Source: Monomorium pharaonis
Taxonomy: Eukaryota; Arthropoda; Insecta; Hymenoptera; Formicidae
NCBI RefSeq assembly: GCF_013373865.1
Contig: NC_050473.1
Location: 13,892,283-13,956,282, forward strand
Reading direction: 5' to 3'
DNA length: 64,000 nucleotides
The notes under the pieces are model-generated. The model saw only the letters and a list, made by a program, of their open reading frames with translations. It ran no database searches and was not told the DNA's origin. The position numbers and the translations under genes were made by a program. Numbering within the stretch: position 1 is the stretch's first letter; every line of letters starts with the position of its first letter. This document shows positions 36,099 through 46,290 of the stretch, in pieces.

Positions 36099-38576
36099 AT
36101 CGCCTTCGTCGTCGCCGACGTCAACTACCGCTACTACCACCATTATCGTCGTACATTTGCATAAACAGCCGCGACTCAATCTCTATGCTAATCGACTTGT
36201 CCGCGTCCGAAAAGTACCTACGTTAGGTACACTTATATGTACAATACACGTGCGCGGGTGTATACACACGTATATACGTCTGCAGGTGTGTGTATACGCG
36301 CAACTAACTACCGGCACCGTCGGATTATTCGCGTTGGAGTCAAGTGGCATCTACGTCGCCGATTGGCTTTTAATTAATTGGCTTCGTCGTACTACCACCA
36401 CCTTCTCAGATCTACTCGCGCGATCGCGGAGTCGACGGTGAAATCGATATGCAGCCTCGCGAACGTGCTTTCAGTACGTTATTTCGATTAACGTTTGATT
36501 AGCATTCTCTTTCGATTTCTCGTGCGAATATAGCCATCCAATAATCTCATTTTTCCGCGTTCTTTTACTCATTTCGCACGCTCGTTCTTGTTTACGAATA
36601 GAATTTATGCCGTATAATCGAAGTGTCTAAAGGAAACCATTTGATTTTAGAAATCGAATATTTACAGTTTTTGAAAAGATTGCCAGTTACAATTTTATCA
36701 ACATTGTATCTCATCCAAGAAGAATTGATGAAATATATTCGATCAGAAGACTCTCAATTATGAAATCGAAAAATTATTTTTAATTGATGTTCCAATGATA
36801 TTATATTATATATGTTATAAATATCTACTATAGAGACAGATAGATATGTATTTTGAACATTAATATTTTTTGTCATTGTTTTTTTAAACAACTCTTAACA
36901 AGTGGTGAAAGAATTATCAACGTTGGACTTTGGTCAAACAAATCTGAACCGCTAGTGTATCGAACTAATCGGTGGCGGGGCTTTGGTGCGGTCTCGACAA
37001 CCCTTTTAACCTTTGGTTCTCGTGGTTTCGTCTCGCTTTCCGTGAGCATTCCGTCGTTTTCTTTGTCACGCAGTGCATTTGCTGTTTGGCAAAGTTCACT
37101 CGTCCGCCCGTAAATTAGATCGGGATTGTATTGAAAACGACAAACAATCGCTGAGGTATACGTTGGACGTTGTGTCACTTTCAACGTGGTCGCGCTATCG
37201 ATAATTGACGGTGGATTTGCCGGCCACATCGTGCGTTTCACCGCGCTTTTGCTTCACCGTGAAACTACCGCAGTAATCGGCAACTTTGACGGTCAGCACG
37301 CGATATAACGTCGATTTTCCTCGTCCCGTAGCGACGTTGCGTCGGCGAAAATGACGGACGTGGCTTCGCAGCAGGTTAAAGCAAATAATGCTAATAAATA
37401 ACCGTTGCGTTGCGGCTGGCCGGCCGCAAGAATAAGCAAAAACAGTAGCTGGCCAAATATTGTTATTATCCGGTTCATACGTTTTAATGGATATTCGATG
37501 AATCTGCGAATAATTGGGGCGTATTCCGTATCGTTTTTATTGCACGGCGCGTTACGGTGCGGAGGTCAAAAGCGCGAAAATTAATATGTTGCATAAGTGA
37601 GACAGCAATGAAACTGCATTCGCGCGAGGTGCCGCGATATCAAATATTATTTGTGGGAGAACCGACGCGAAATTAACTTAATTCTCTTCAGTACATATTC
37701 GGGTGGAAAATCATATAGAGAGTTAATAGAGCGTTTTGAGAGAGAAAATCGGCATTGGTTTACGTGGCCGGTACGTTTACTGTTAACTTAGCGACAAGAA
37801 TTGTTTGACATTGTAATGGGTACTACGGGAATTTAGTCCACTGTTTATTTTATGCTTTTCTGTATTTTCTGTCTATTGAATTTTGGCGAAATTGTATAAC
37901 GGGACATTTATTTTGTCTTGAAATAACATTGGCGTCGACTTTTCATTGTTTTTTTTATTTCACTGATGTTTTATTACTTACGACGCGGGTGGTGTGGAGA
38001 AGATCAAATAATAATTGTATCAAGTTGCATTTAAACACTTATCCATTTGATATATTAAAGTGAAGATATGCAAGAGAAATTTATATTAATTTCACTGTTT
38101 GCTATGGATAAATTGCTTTTAACGTGAACGCAAACAAAACTGGTCTACCATTTCGATTAGCAGCTTTTCGAAGATTTGTAAATATTGCATTGTATACCCA
38201 TTGCCGACCTTCCCACGAGAGGCAAATACATGTTAAATTATTATTGCGCCAATAATGCGTTATTACAATTGAACAGCGCGTAATAATTTAGCATATATTC
38301 ACCCCGCCCGGCATACAATTGTGAAATTGTTTATAGGCGGTGATATGATCGCGTTTGTACTTTGGCTTTCTAAATAATTTTTTTATATTTCGAATATATA
38401 AGAGCCTTTGATAATACGCTGCGATGCAATTCAGTAAATTACAAAAAAATTCAAGTTTAATTGTACTCGAGTGTTAGCGACAGTTATTTTTAGAAAATGA
38501 CCACGCCCGTACTTTAGCCTTGTAAATTATTGTTTCGAGGATATATAGAAGTGTACTTTTGCAGCACACCTTTCTG
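36099..38576. other. No gene supported
   Basis: Mixed composition. 36.5-36.9 kb and 37.8-38.5 kb are AT-rich. 37.0-37.5 kb has minus frames of 60-120 codons without domains. Confidence 0.5.
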
Positions 38577-38614
38577 TAATATTCAACGTTAACGTTCGTT
38601 TACGTTGAATATTA
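38577..38614. repeat. 38-base near-perfect palindrome
   Basis: TAATATTCAACGT (38577-38589) is exactly complementary to ACGTTGAATATTA (38602-38614). After one mismatched pair, AACG pairs with CGTT, leaving a TT centre. Confidence 0.92.
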
Positions 38615-39343
38615 AATCGTTTACCCGGGCATCAGTGGCAGGTAGTTTCAAGTTCCGCGTTCACGTTAAAGTCTCATCGGCCCCAACGAGCCGTCAACCG
38701 AAAATAATTCCTCTCGCTCGTCACCATTTTTCGTGGCGCCGATAGAGCTTTATCGCCGACAGTAATTCCGTGTGTTAGCGAATTTATTGTTCACCAAACC
38801 AGAAACGATCGGTCGAATTGATCGGTGCGCGAGCGAGAAGCCACACGCGCGATTTCTACCGAGAGATTTTATCCAGACCTTTCTCTGTTTCCACCCTCCT
38901 TCCCATTTGACGATTTCGCAATTATCATTTCCCTCTATCCGACGACGCATTTTTTTTTCTTTTGAAAAGCGTAGGGTAAGAGAGAAGCCGCGCCGAGGAA
39001 TCGTTTCATTAGAATATATTCAAATTACCGGCGGCGCGGAGTCTCATCGCCGATTCGTCGGGGTGCCCGCAATTATTTCTCAGGTAGCATTATCCCAGGC
39101 TACGAGCTCGATCCCTCCATTCCGCTGGATAAACCTGCTAGTCGTCTACATTCCCTCCGCCCTTTCTCTTCCTTTCTTCATTTATCCTTTCTCTCCGTGC
39201 TATAGCTGCCCTGTTCTACCTTCTTACTATCCTCTGGCCCTGCTACCCTCTATTTTTTCCCTTCCTATGTCGCTTCGCTTTTCCATTTCCGCGACTTTTC
39301 TCCTTCCTTTTCTCGCCAAGCCGTTTCTCCGCTACCCCCATTT
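38615..39343. other. Long open but low-complexity stretch
   Basis: The longest frame in the window (284 codons, 38772-39626) runs through here. It is Pro/Ser/Leu-rich because the plus strand is CT-rich. No domain, signal or splice pattern supports it. Confidence 0.5.
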
Positions 39344-39431
39344 GATTATTCCGTCATCGCTACGTAATCGCGTAATAAAGCATTGGGCGAGTCGGCGCGA
39401 TATTAAAGCGTCAGCACAAACTTCGCACGCA
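39344..39431 (+). repeat. Diverged duplicate block, copy A
   Basis: It aligns over about 88 bases with 40244-40331 at about 75% identity by eye. Shared cores are GATTATTCCG, CGTAATAA.GCATTG, TATTAAA.CGTCAGC and TCGCACGC. Confidence 0.8.
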
Positions 39432-39467
39432 AACGGGAATGATGAAGGGCGGCATACGACCCGGGCA

Positions 39468-39489
39468 GAGGAGGAGGAGGAGGAGGAGG
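39468..39489 (+). repeat. (GAG)n microsatellite
   Basis: Seven GAG/AGG triplets follow copy A of the duplicated block by about 40 bases. Confidence 0.9.
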
Positions 39490-40082
39490 TACGACGACGG
39501 CAGTTTCTTCAGCTCCGACTACAAACGGATACCTTATCCCACACCTCGACGAAGATGCGATTGTTCGCGTACGAATGTATCCCTTTGCGCCGAGAGATCC
39601 CGCGAACACGACTAACTCTTGCGTGAGATTTTAGTCCGCGAGTTTCGAGCTATACACAGCGCGACGTAATGTAGGAGACGGTGCACTTTAGAGTTCGAGA
39701 CCGCATTTGAATCGCAAACCAGAAGGCGCGAATTTGTCTGCGGGAAGGGAGGAGAAGGAGGAGGGGGAGGAGCACGCGCGGGAGTGAACGGCTCGGAATA
39801 CAAGCGCGCCACAACGCACGGATATGTCTCATTAGGCGGACTGCGACAGCCCGCCCCGTAATCGTCGCAAATACGCGTTGTCCCTCCGCGCTGACATCCT
39901 GACCGGCACAAAAACAGGTGTGCTCCGACGGTGACGAACGACCGTTCAATTATTACTGCAACACAGCGTCGCGCGGCTCGGTTTTGTGTCGGCGGATAGT
40001 TTACCTTTACTTCGTTGATGATGTTTCATCGTGATGAATGGGCGCGATGGATGCGCGAACGACAGGCGAGAAAAAGAGAGGA

Positions 40083-40108
40083 AGAGAGAGAGAGAGAGAG
40101 AGAGAGAG
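40083..40108 (+). repeat. (GA)n microsatellite
   Basis: About 13 GA units. Confidence 0.92.
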
Positions 40109-40243
40109 CGCAACACGGGGAATATTCTTTTCCCGACGTGGACGAAACGTTCTCTTTTTTTTCGCCGAGCGCGAATAACGCTATCTTTTGTGACACTCGT
40201 TACGCCGTTCCAGGCAGCGCCGTATAATTCAGACTGCCGACTC

Positions 40244-40331
40244 GATTATTCCGCTATCGAAGCGTAATTGCGTAATAATGCATTGCCGTCGAGCGCCAGT
40301 ATTAAAACGTCAGCTTGGACCTCGCACGCGA
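40244..40331 (+). repeat. Diverged duplicate block, copy B
   Basis: Partner of 39344-39431, 900 bases downstream and in the same orientation. It carries ATTGCGTAAT, a bZIP (C/EBP or PAR)-like site, where copy A has ATCGCGTAAT. Confidence 0.8.
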
Positions 40332-41630
40332 GCCCACGCTGTGCAGGAAGGGAGGAAAGAGAGACGATAACGCGCTATTGCGTGCGGTACGCTCGCGTAA
40401 AGTACTCGCGGCAAAAACGACCGAGTAACGCAATTTTTTTCCTTGGTCCATCGACGTCCGCCATTCATATTTGCTTCCATTCGTATATTGCATATTTTTA
40501 ATGGCTACCGCGTTATACTTGCGTGTATAACGTAGCGTATCGTGCACATTAATCAATTTCGCGGTGTTTATCGCCATTCAAACAATGTGAGGGAAGACTA
40601 TCGGAGATAAATGAGTAAATTTTTACGCGCGTTCGCCGAATTTGATCGACAAATACAGAGATAACGTTGCGAAAAATACAAAAAAAATCTGGATTTACAT
40701 GGATTATGCGGGTGAAAACATATGTCATATTTCCCGTGTGTCATAGTCTGCGTTGTTTTCTTTTTTTTTTTTTTTCGAAAAACCAGTCTCGTTTTAAAAG
40801 CACCATATGCAAAACATCAAACGAGCGTTATTACCTTGTTCATCAATGTATGCATGATGAAAAATATCCAGGGCTATTACGGGATAAATTAAAGTTTTAA
40901 GAACAATAATAGCTCCGCAGTTATACACATGCGACCGACGAGTTTATCTTAAAATATAGAAATATCTTGTTTTAATTTTAATTACTTTCACGCCAATCAC
41001 GAACAGAACGTTAATGTTCTATTGAAAAGTTCTCAAAAAATAGTCGACTTGCACAAAGGTTTGTGTGTGAGTATTGAATTTATAAATTAAGAATAGGAAT
41101 TCAACAATTATTCTGGGCGCCTAAAAGGAATTTAATATGTGCAGGAATCCGGTATTGACGTACGGAATTTTTCTCGAACGTGTCGTCGCGGTAATACTTA
41201 TTGTACGTGAAAAATCTCTGCTGGTGGTAAATCACTGATATATTACAAATACACTTAGGAAATCCAGCTCGACCGTTGGCACTTGTATTTTCTCTCGTCT
41301 TCAAGTACAGACAAGCCATGTCGCCAAGGTCTTCGGCTATGAAATTGGATCTCCGAAACACTTCGACGTTGCCCGCTTGTTCCCGCGCGGCCGGGGAAAG
41401 AAGAATGGAACATCGTGATAAACGGTGTATTACAAAAGATACCTCGCGCTTATCGCGAGAGTCACGTGCTACGTGTTCGTTTTTAGGAACACGTATAGAT
41501 TTTTTTGCGATAAATCAGCTGCACTATGGGAAATCTATATCTGGCGCTCGTTGCTTCTTTGCACGAGGAAATTTTTACACGAGAAAAATTCTCTCTGCAG
41601 GCCGTACACAAACTGGCATAGCTCTTTAAC
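40332..41630. other. No gene supported
   Basis: A 15-base T run lies at 40761-40775. Short frames only. CTCGCG-CTTAT-CGCGAG near 41445 is a small hairpin. Confidence 0.55.
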
Positions 41631-41669
41631 AATAATAATAATAACAATAATAATAATAATAATAATAAT
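41631..41669 (+). repeat. (AAT)n microsatellite
   Basis: About 13 AAT units with one AAC. Confidence 0.93.
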
Positions 41670-42210
41670 CCTTCGTGAATCCGACGGTATTTCAATATGC
41701 GTTTATCATCCGAGCCAGTGACAATTCCGGTCAGGCAACGACGGTTAGCGAGTTAGCCATAAATGCATGCAATAATACAGGGATCTCGTTTCAACCGTGA
41801 TATGTTCGGAACTTGTTTACGCTTCGTAGTATTATTGTCGATCAAGTTTAATATTCCCCGCTGAGACTGGACGTATACGAGCACGTATAAGCTTCCGCCG
41901 TCCGTGAAGTTTCGATAAAGAAGGAACGACGCCGCCCGCCGTTGCCTTCCACGGGTGTATCGCGGGGCGCCGTGTTTCCTCCTACTCTCTTACCCCGATC
42001 AGGGTTCCTCCTGAAATATGTATGTATCGCATTGCGGATTCGAGACTCCCCCAATCTATCGCGACATATATGGCGACTGTAAACTAGGATTGACTCCGAT
42101 ATCGAAGAATAGGACGAGCGGTAAGCCAGGATTCGCGTTTTATATTTGATTCGAATTCTATGCCGGGATCCTGGCTGCGGTCAATCCTTGGGAGGAGCCC
42201 ACTGCCACAC
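41670..42210. other. No gene; upstream flank of the TATA box at 42211
   Basis: Mixed composition with no recognisable elements beyond CpG-rich sequence near 41930-42000. Confidence 0.5.
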
Positions 42211-42218
42211 TATATAAG
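42211..42218 (+). promoter_or_regulatory. TATA box of a possible compact transcription unit
   Basis: TATATAAG followed by GGAGGG is one of the best TATA matches in a non-repetitive context here. A weak initiator-like CCATAAT lies about 28 bases downstream near 42239. It precedes the 48-codon frame at 42283. There is no direct evidence of transcription. Confidence 0.35.
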
Positions 42219-42282
42219 GGAGGGAAAGACCTGCGGCCATAATTCGAAGGAGATCTTCCTGACGTTGACGACTCCTTCGGGA

Positions 42283-42429
42283 ATGAATGCTCAAGATAAA
42301 TGGAAACTTGGACCCGACGTCTCTTATGCTCGTTTCCAAGGACTCAAGGTCACTGATGGTTGCATTGACGCGTCCCCAAACGATGCTATTCATACAGCTG
42401 CTTTACTACGGGAGCTACTATGTCGATAG
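42283..42429 (+). CDS. Candidate small protein of 48 residues, unknown
   Basis: The first ATG after the TATA box at 42211 opens a 48-codon frame ending in TAG. Its start context has a purine at -3. The product begins MNAQDKWKLGPDVSYARFQG and ends ALLRELLCR. It is hydrophilic, with no signal peptide and no membrane segment, and has two cysteines. The frame is also open upstream of this ATG back to about 42160, but the TATA position favours the internal start. An AATAAA signal lies at 42655-42660 with a T-rich stretch after it, so promoter, frame and poly(A) signal are in the right order for an intronless transcript of about 0.45 kb. I do not recognise the protein. A chance frame, or an exon of a larger gene, are the alternatives. 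Confidence 0.25.
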   Translation: MNAQDKWKLGPDVSYARFQGLKVTDGCIDASPNDAIHTAALLRELLCR

Positions 42430-42654
42430 AGAGACTCGCGACGCATAAAAAGTCATAATCCTTTACTAAAGAGAGTCTGCTCGCCAGGATGGAACGATCG
42501 ACCTGACCATATACCCGATGTTTTCACTTGGAAAAATGTATTCAGACATCATTTAAAAACCCCTTTTAAAATTACTCTTTAGGAGCTCTTGACTCCATTA
42601 AGATTCCATTTTATTTAAATACGAAATATGTTAATGTCTGAAGATATATTGTAC

Positions 42655-42660
42655 AATAAA
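42655..42660 (+). terminator. AATAAA poly(A) signal
   Basis: AATAAA is followed within about 15 bases by a T-rich run (TTTCTTTTTT), as expected for a downstream element. It lies 226 bases after the stop of the 48-codon frame. The motif is common in AT-rich DNA, so its use is an inference. Confidence 0.3.
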
Positions 42661-43738
42661 CTTGAAAGACATTTCTTTTTTCAAGAGATGCCAATAATAG
42701 AGGACTTAATATGGACGTATTCTCGTCTGTGAGTAGGGAAAATTCTATTATTCGACTTTTTACCATTTTTCATTTTTAACCGTACAACGATCTTAATCGC
42801 TGATGCGGTAGTATATTATGGAAATGGGAATGTCGCAGCGCTTGCATTTTTATAAACTTGAACGCTTCTGTTCTTTCTCATGACGAAATTATAGACTTTC
42901 TTTGCGAAATAATGAGCGCATACTTAGCCATCACTTTCGCATCAGAGCGCTTGGCTGTTGTGTCCCGTAATTCTAAATAACGTGCTGTATTAAACTTCAA
43001 AGAATAAGAATCTTATGAGGAATAATTTTGTTCTTGTTTCTGCTTACGTTACATCTTTGATGTAAAACGTAAGTAACGCGCTAGTTCATTTTTTATTTTT
43101 TTAATCTAATGAATCGCTCATATCATGTGTCTAATACTTTGATGATAAAATTTTGCTTCTATAGGGTGTTAAGTTTCTTTAGCATTATTTTGTCTTTTTT
43201 CACATCGAAATTGATTTTTTTAAATATATAAAAATATACTAGTTTTCATATATTGTTTATTATACATATATTTCTTTTATATTATATTTTTTATATTATT
43301 TGTTACATATATTTCTCTCCTATATCTTCTCTTTTTTAAGTATTATTTATTAAAAATGTAATCTAAAAAAAGAGTTGCAAAATTTAGGAGTATGTATGTA
43401 TTGTGCAAAAATAGAACAGTACAAAAATGTCCAATCGAGATAGGTCGCAAATCAATCCCGACGGAGATACAGCAATTTATTTTTATTTACGAAAACTGGG
43501 ATTTTTCAAAATATATGTAATTCCCTGCTATGAAAATGTAAAACTTGCGTGGAAACGAGAGGCGGATGTCGAATATCATTTATGGGAAATTTAAATAAAA
43601 ATCTAATCTGAAATAAATATCGTAAAATAGACGCCACAAATTAAAAATTGTGAATTATCGATTTTGCAAACTAGTTTCAGAATTTGCATAATATTTCCAT
43701 ACGACAATAAGCGTCTTTCGCATTGAAAGGGTTGAAAT
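42661..43738. other. AT-rich; one bulged hairpin
   Basis: CTTACGTTACATC (43043-43055) pairs with GATGTAAAACGTAAG (43059-43073) with a two-base bulge and a 3-base loop. 43180-43340 is T/A-rich with repeated ACATATATTTCT. Confidence 0.6.
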
Positions 43739-46290
43739 ATGAAGTCGATTGGACACTCGCGCTCGAGAAATAATCGTTATCGTAAACGGCCTAGTGATAC
43801 GAATAAGCGTGGAGTCATACCGCGACGGCGAAGTGCGGTCTCGTTTCCGCCTGAGGAGAGGTCGGTTAATCCAGTTAGTCCGGTAGTTAGCGGCCGAATG
43901 GACGGAAGGGGAGAGTCATGGATAGTTAGGGAGAGTCGGCGGCGTAGCACGGGAGAGTTAAAGGGCTACCTCGTCGCGGCGAAAGTTTCAGGAACCGCTA
44001 GCAGGAATCCAATCGAGCCTTATTTATCGCCTTTCATCGCGGCGGCCGCCGCCGCTTCCTCTCCTCATCGCCAACCCGCTGACAATTTTATCCCGCGGGA
44101 GAAGAACCCGTGGACTTTGCCCGACTTGTCAACGGACGGACGATGGCGCAAACGGGACGTTGGCAGTTTAAAAGTTTGCGTCATCGGCTCTCCTTTCTCG
44201 CGCTGTCGTGATTCATAGGATGGCGCGCGGGGAACTTTTTGCCGTCCTCGGGGAATAAAATTTCACATTTCCCGAGAAGATGTCGCAATTTCAGTTAAAA
44301 GACGCGATGACACGATTACTTATACTCACTACGTGATGATCTATTATTGACTTCTTTCAGCGAACTGCTTTCGACAAAACGGAAGAAACTTGTTTGACGC
44401 AATGAAAACTCATCGTTTTTCGCGATATACCAGTGACAGCGTTTGCATTAAATATATTAGATAATTGCGATAAAAATTTAACAATCGTATGTACTATTGA
44501 TTGCTTTATGATCTTATATAATTGGTATTGTTAATCTGTTATTTTTACATTCACGTTACTTCGTTTAGAAGAGAAATAATTGATGATGCAACGTTACAGG
44601 TACATAGCTCGATGAAATATTCATGAAATAATATAACACGCAACGGGGTGAAAATCACACCATCTACTTTTTTGTTATTAAAGTTATGATATTCGATAAT
44701 ATCGTATTAAATCATTTACATATTAATATCCTCAAGCTGCGTTTTAAGGCAATGTTTTCTTTCTGAACGGTGACGATAGCTGTCAAGTGAGTGCGTCCCG
44801 TAATCCGTTCGAGAATCCCCTTTTTGTTACTCTCCTCTTTTATGTTCGCCGCGAAGTAGGACAATCATGTCGATGAGAGGTAAGAAAACAAGGGGACACG
44901 AGCGTGGCTCTTAATAATCGTTAAAAGCTCTCGGCAGGGTCGTACGCGTCGAGTTTGTCTTCGCGGCACAACTTCGCGAAGGTAAAGATCTTTGCGAAAT
45001 AGTACGGTCAACCGCGATAAATAATCTAATTACGCGGGCGCGCCGTGAAATCCGTTTAAAGGCTTGCAAAGGACACTGAACACACGCTCGTAAACTATCC
45101 CAAAGAAAGTCTCGCCACGACACTCGCCAAACGACGTGCCCGAATTAATCTCATCGCCGGGGTCTCTCCCACGCTTCGCAAATTTTCAAAGCATTTTTAA
45201 CAGCCCTCCGCCTGCTCACAATAAGGGAAGCGGTCTCTCTGGGAAAGTAGTTCCCGACTCCAATTTGTGCGCGGTAGATCACGGGAACGGGTAAAGCCTG
45301 GCGCGCAACGGAACATAGTTTAAGAGAACTATGAGAACTATTGGAATGAGTTGATATAAAATACTTAATAGGCCCCTACCTAGAGAAAACTTATCCATTA
45401 CTATTTTATATCTTGAGGCAATCATTTCCCGTAAAACAATGTTAGTTTATTGCATAAAATTAACAAAGAGATTCCAACTGGTTGTTTGCCCTCAAGCGAG
45501 AGTTATGTTAAAATTATATTCTTTCTTACGGAATAAATAATTCTGTAGAACTCGTCTCGGAAACACGCGGTGATGCGTCATTACTTGACAGTAATGATGA
45601 TATAACGCCTATCGTAATATTTCCAACTGTGATTCGATGCTTATATTTATTTGAACCTCTTTATAGGCTAGAAAGGATGAATGCAAGTAAGTAAAAGGCG
45701 AGGGGGTCGCGTATGCAGACGCAGTTTCCGTGTCGATGAGGGTGCGCTCGAATACCCACTTTTAATCTGACAGCTTTCGCTTGGGGTTCCGTACGTGAGT
45801 TTGAGATGCATGAAACGAAGTACTCTCAGCGTGAGAGCGGAATGGATACGCGGGATGAATACGTAGGAAACAGAAGGAGCAAGAAAGAGCGGGAAATCGA
45901 AAGAAACGCAGTGAGTGGAAGAGAAACGCGTCGCGTTCTACTGATAATGTTCTTCGCGTCCTCCTCCACAAAGTGTTTTTATTTCTTCTCGTAAACTCTC
46001 GACTCTTGCGTTTTACTTGTACAATTCATCTCGCCGTATGACCACATTTCGAGAGAATTAATTTCTGGACATACGTTCTACCGTCCGTTGCATATGTCGG
46101 AAATATTCCAGATCGTGGCATACGCAGATTTAACGGAAATATTCGTGCGAGAAAAAAAAAATAATTCTCCGATTCGACCATTGCACGTATTAGTACGCGA
46201 GCGGAAGACGGAATTATATCCGTAGCAGTTTGAAAAGTGCCTCGATCCTTCAATTCGGTATCACGGCGACGCGACGGAAGGGATATGAAT
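43739..46290. other. CpG-rich start, AT-rich middle, no gene supported
   Basis: A 159-codon plus frame at 43739-44218 starts at a true ATG, but it is Arg/Ser/Pro-rich in CpG-dense DNA with a GCC run at about 44040-44056. It shows no domain, splice site or promoter. Confidence 0.45.

Noticed and set aside
38772..39626. 284-codon plus frame, the longest in the window
   Set aside because: Pyrimidine-rich low-complexity translation and a GAG-run polyGlu segment; no signal, domain, promoter or splice pattern, and it runs across the duplicated block.
43739..44218. 159-codon ATG frame
   Set aside because: Arg/Ser/Pro-rich product from CpG-dense DNA with a GCC run; no recognisable family.
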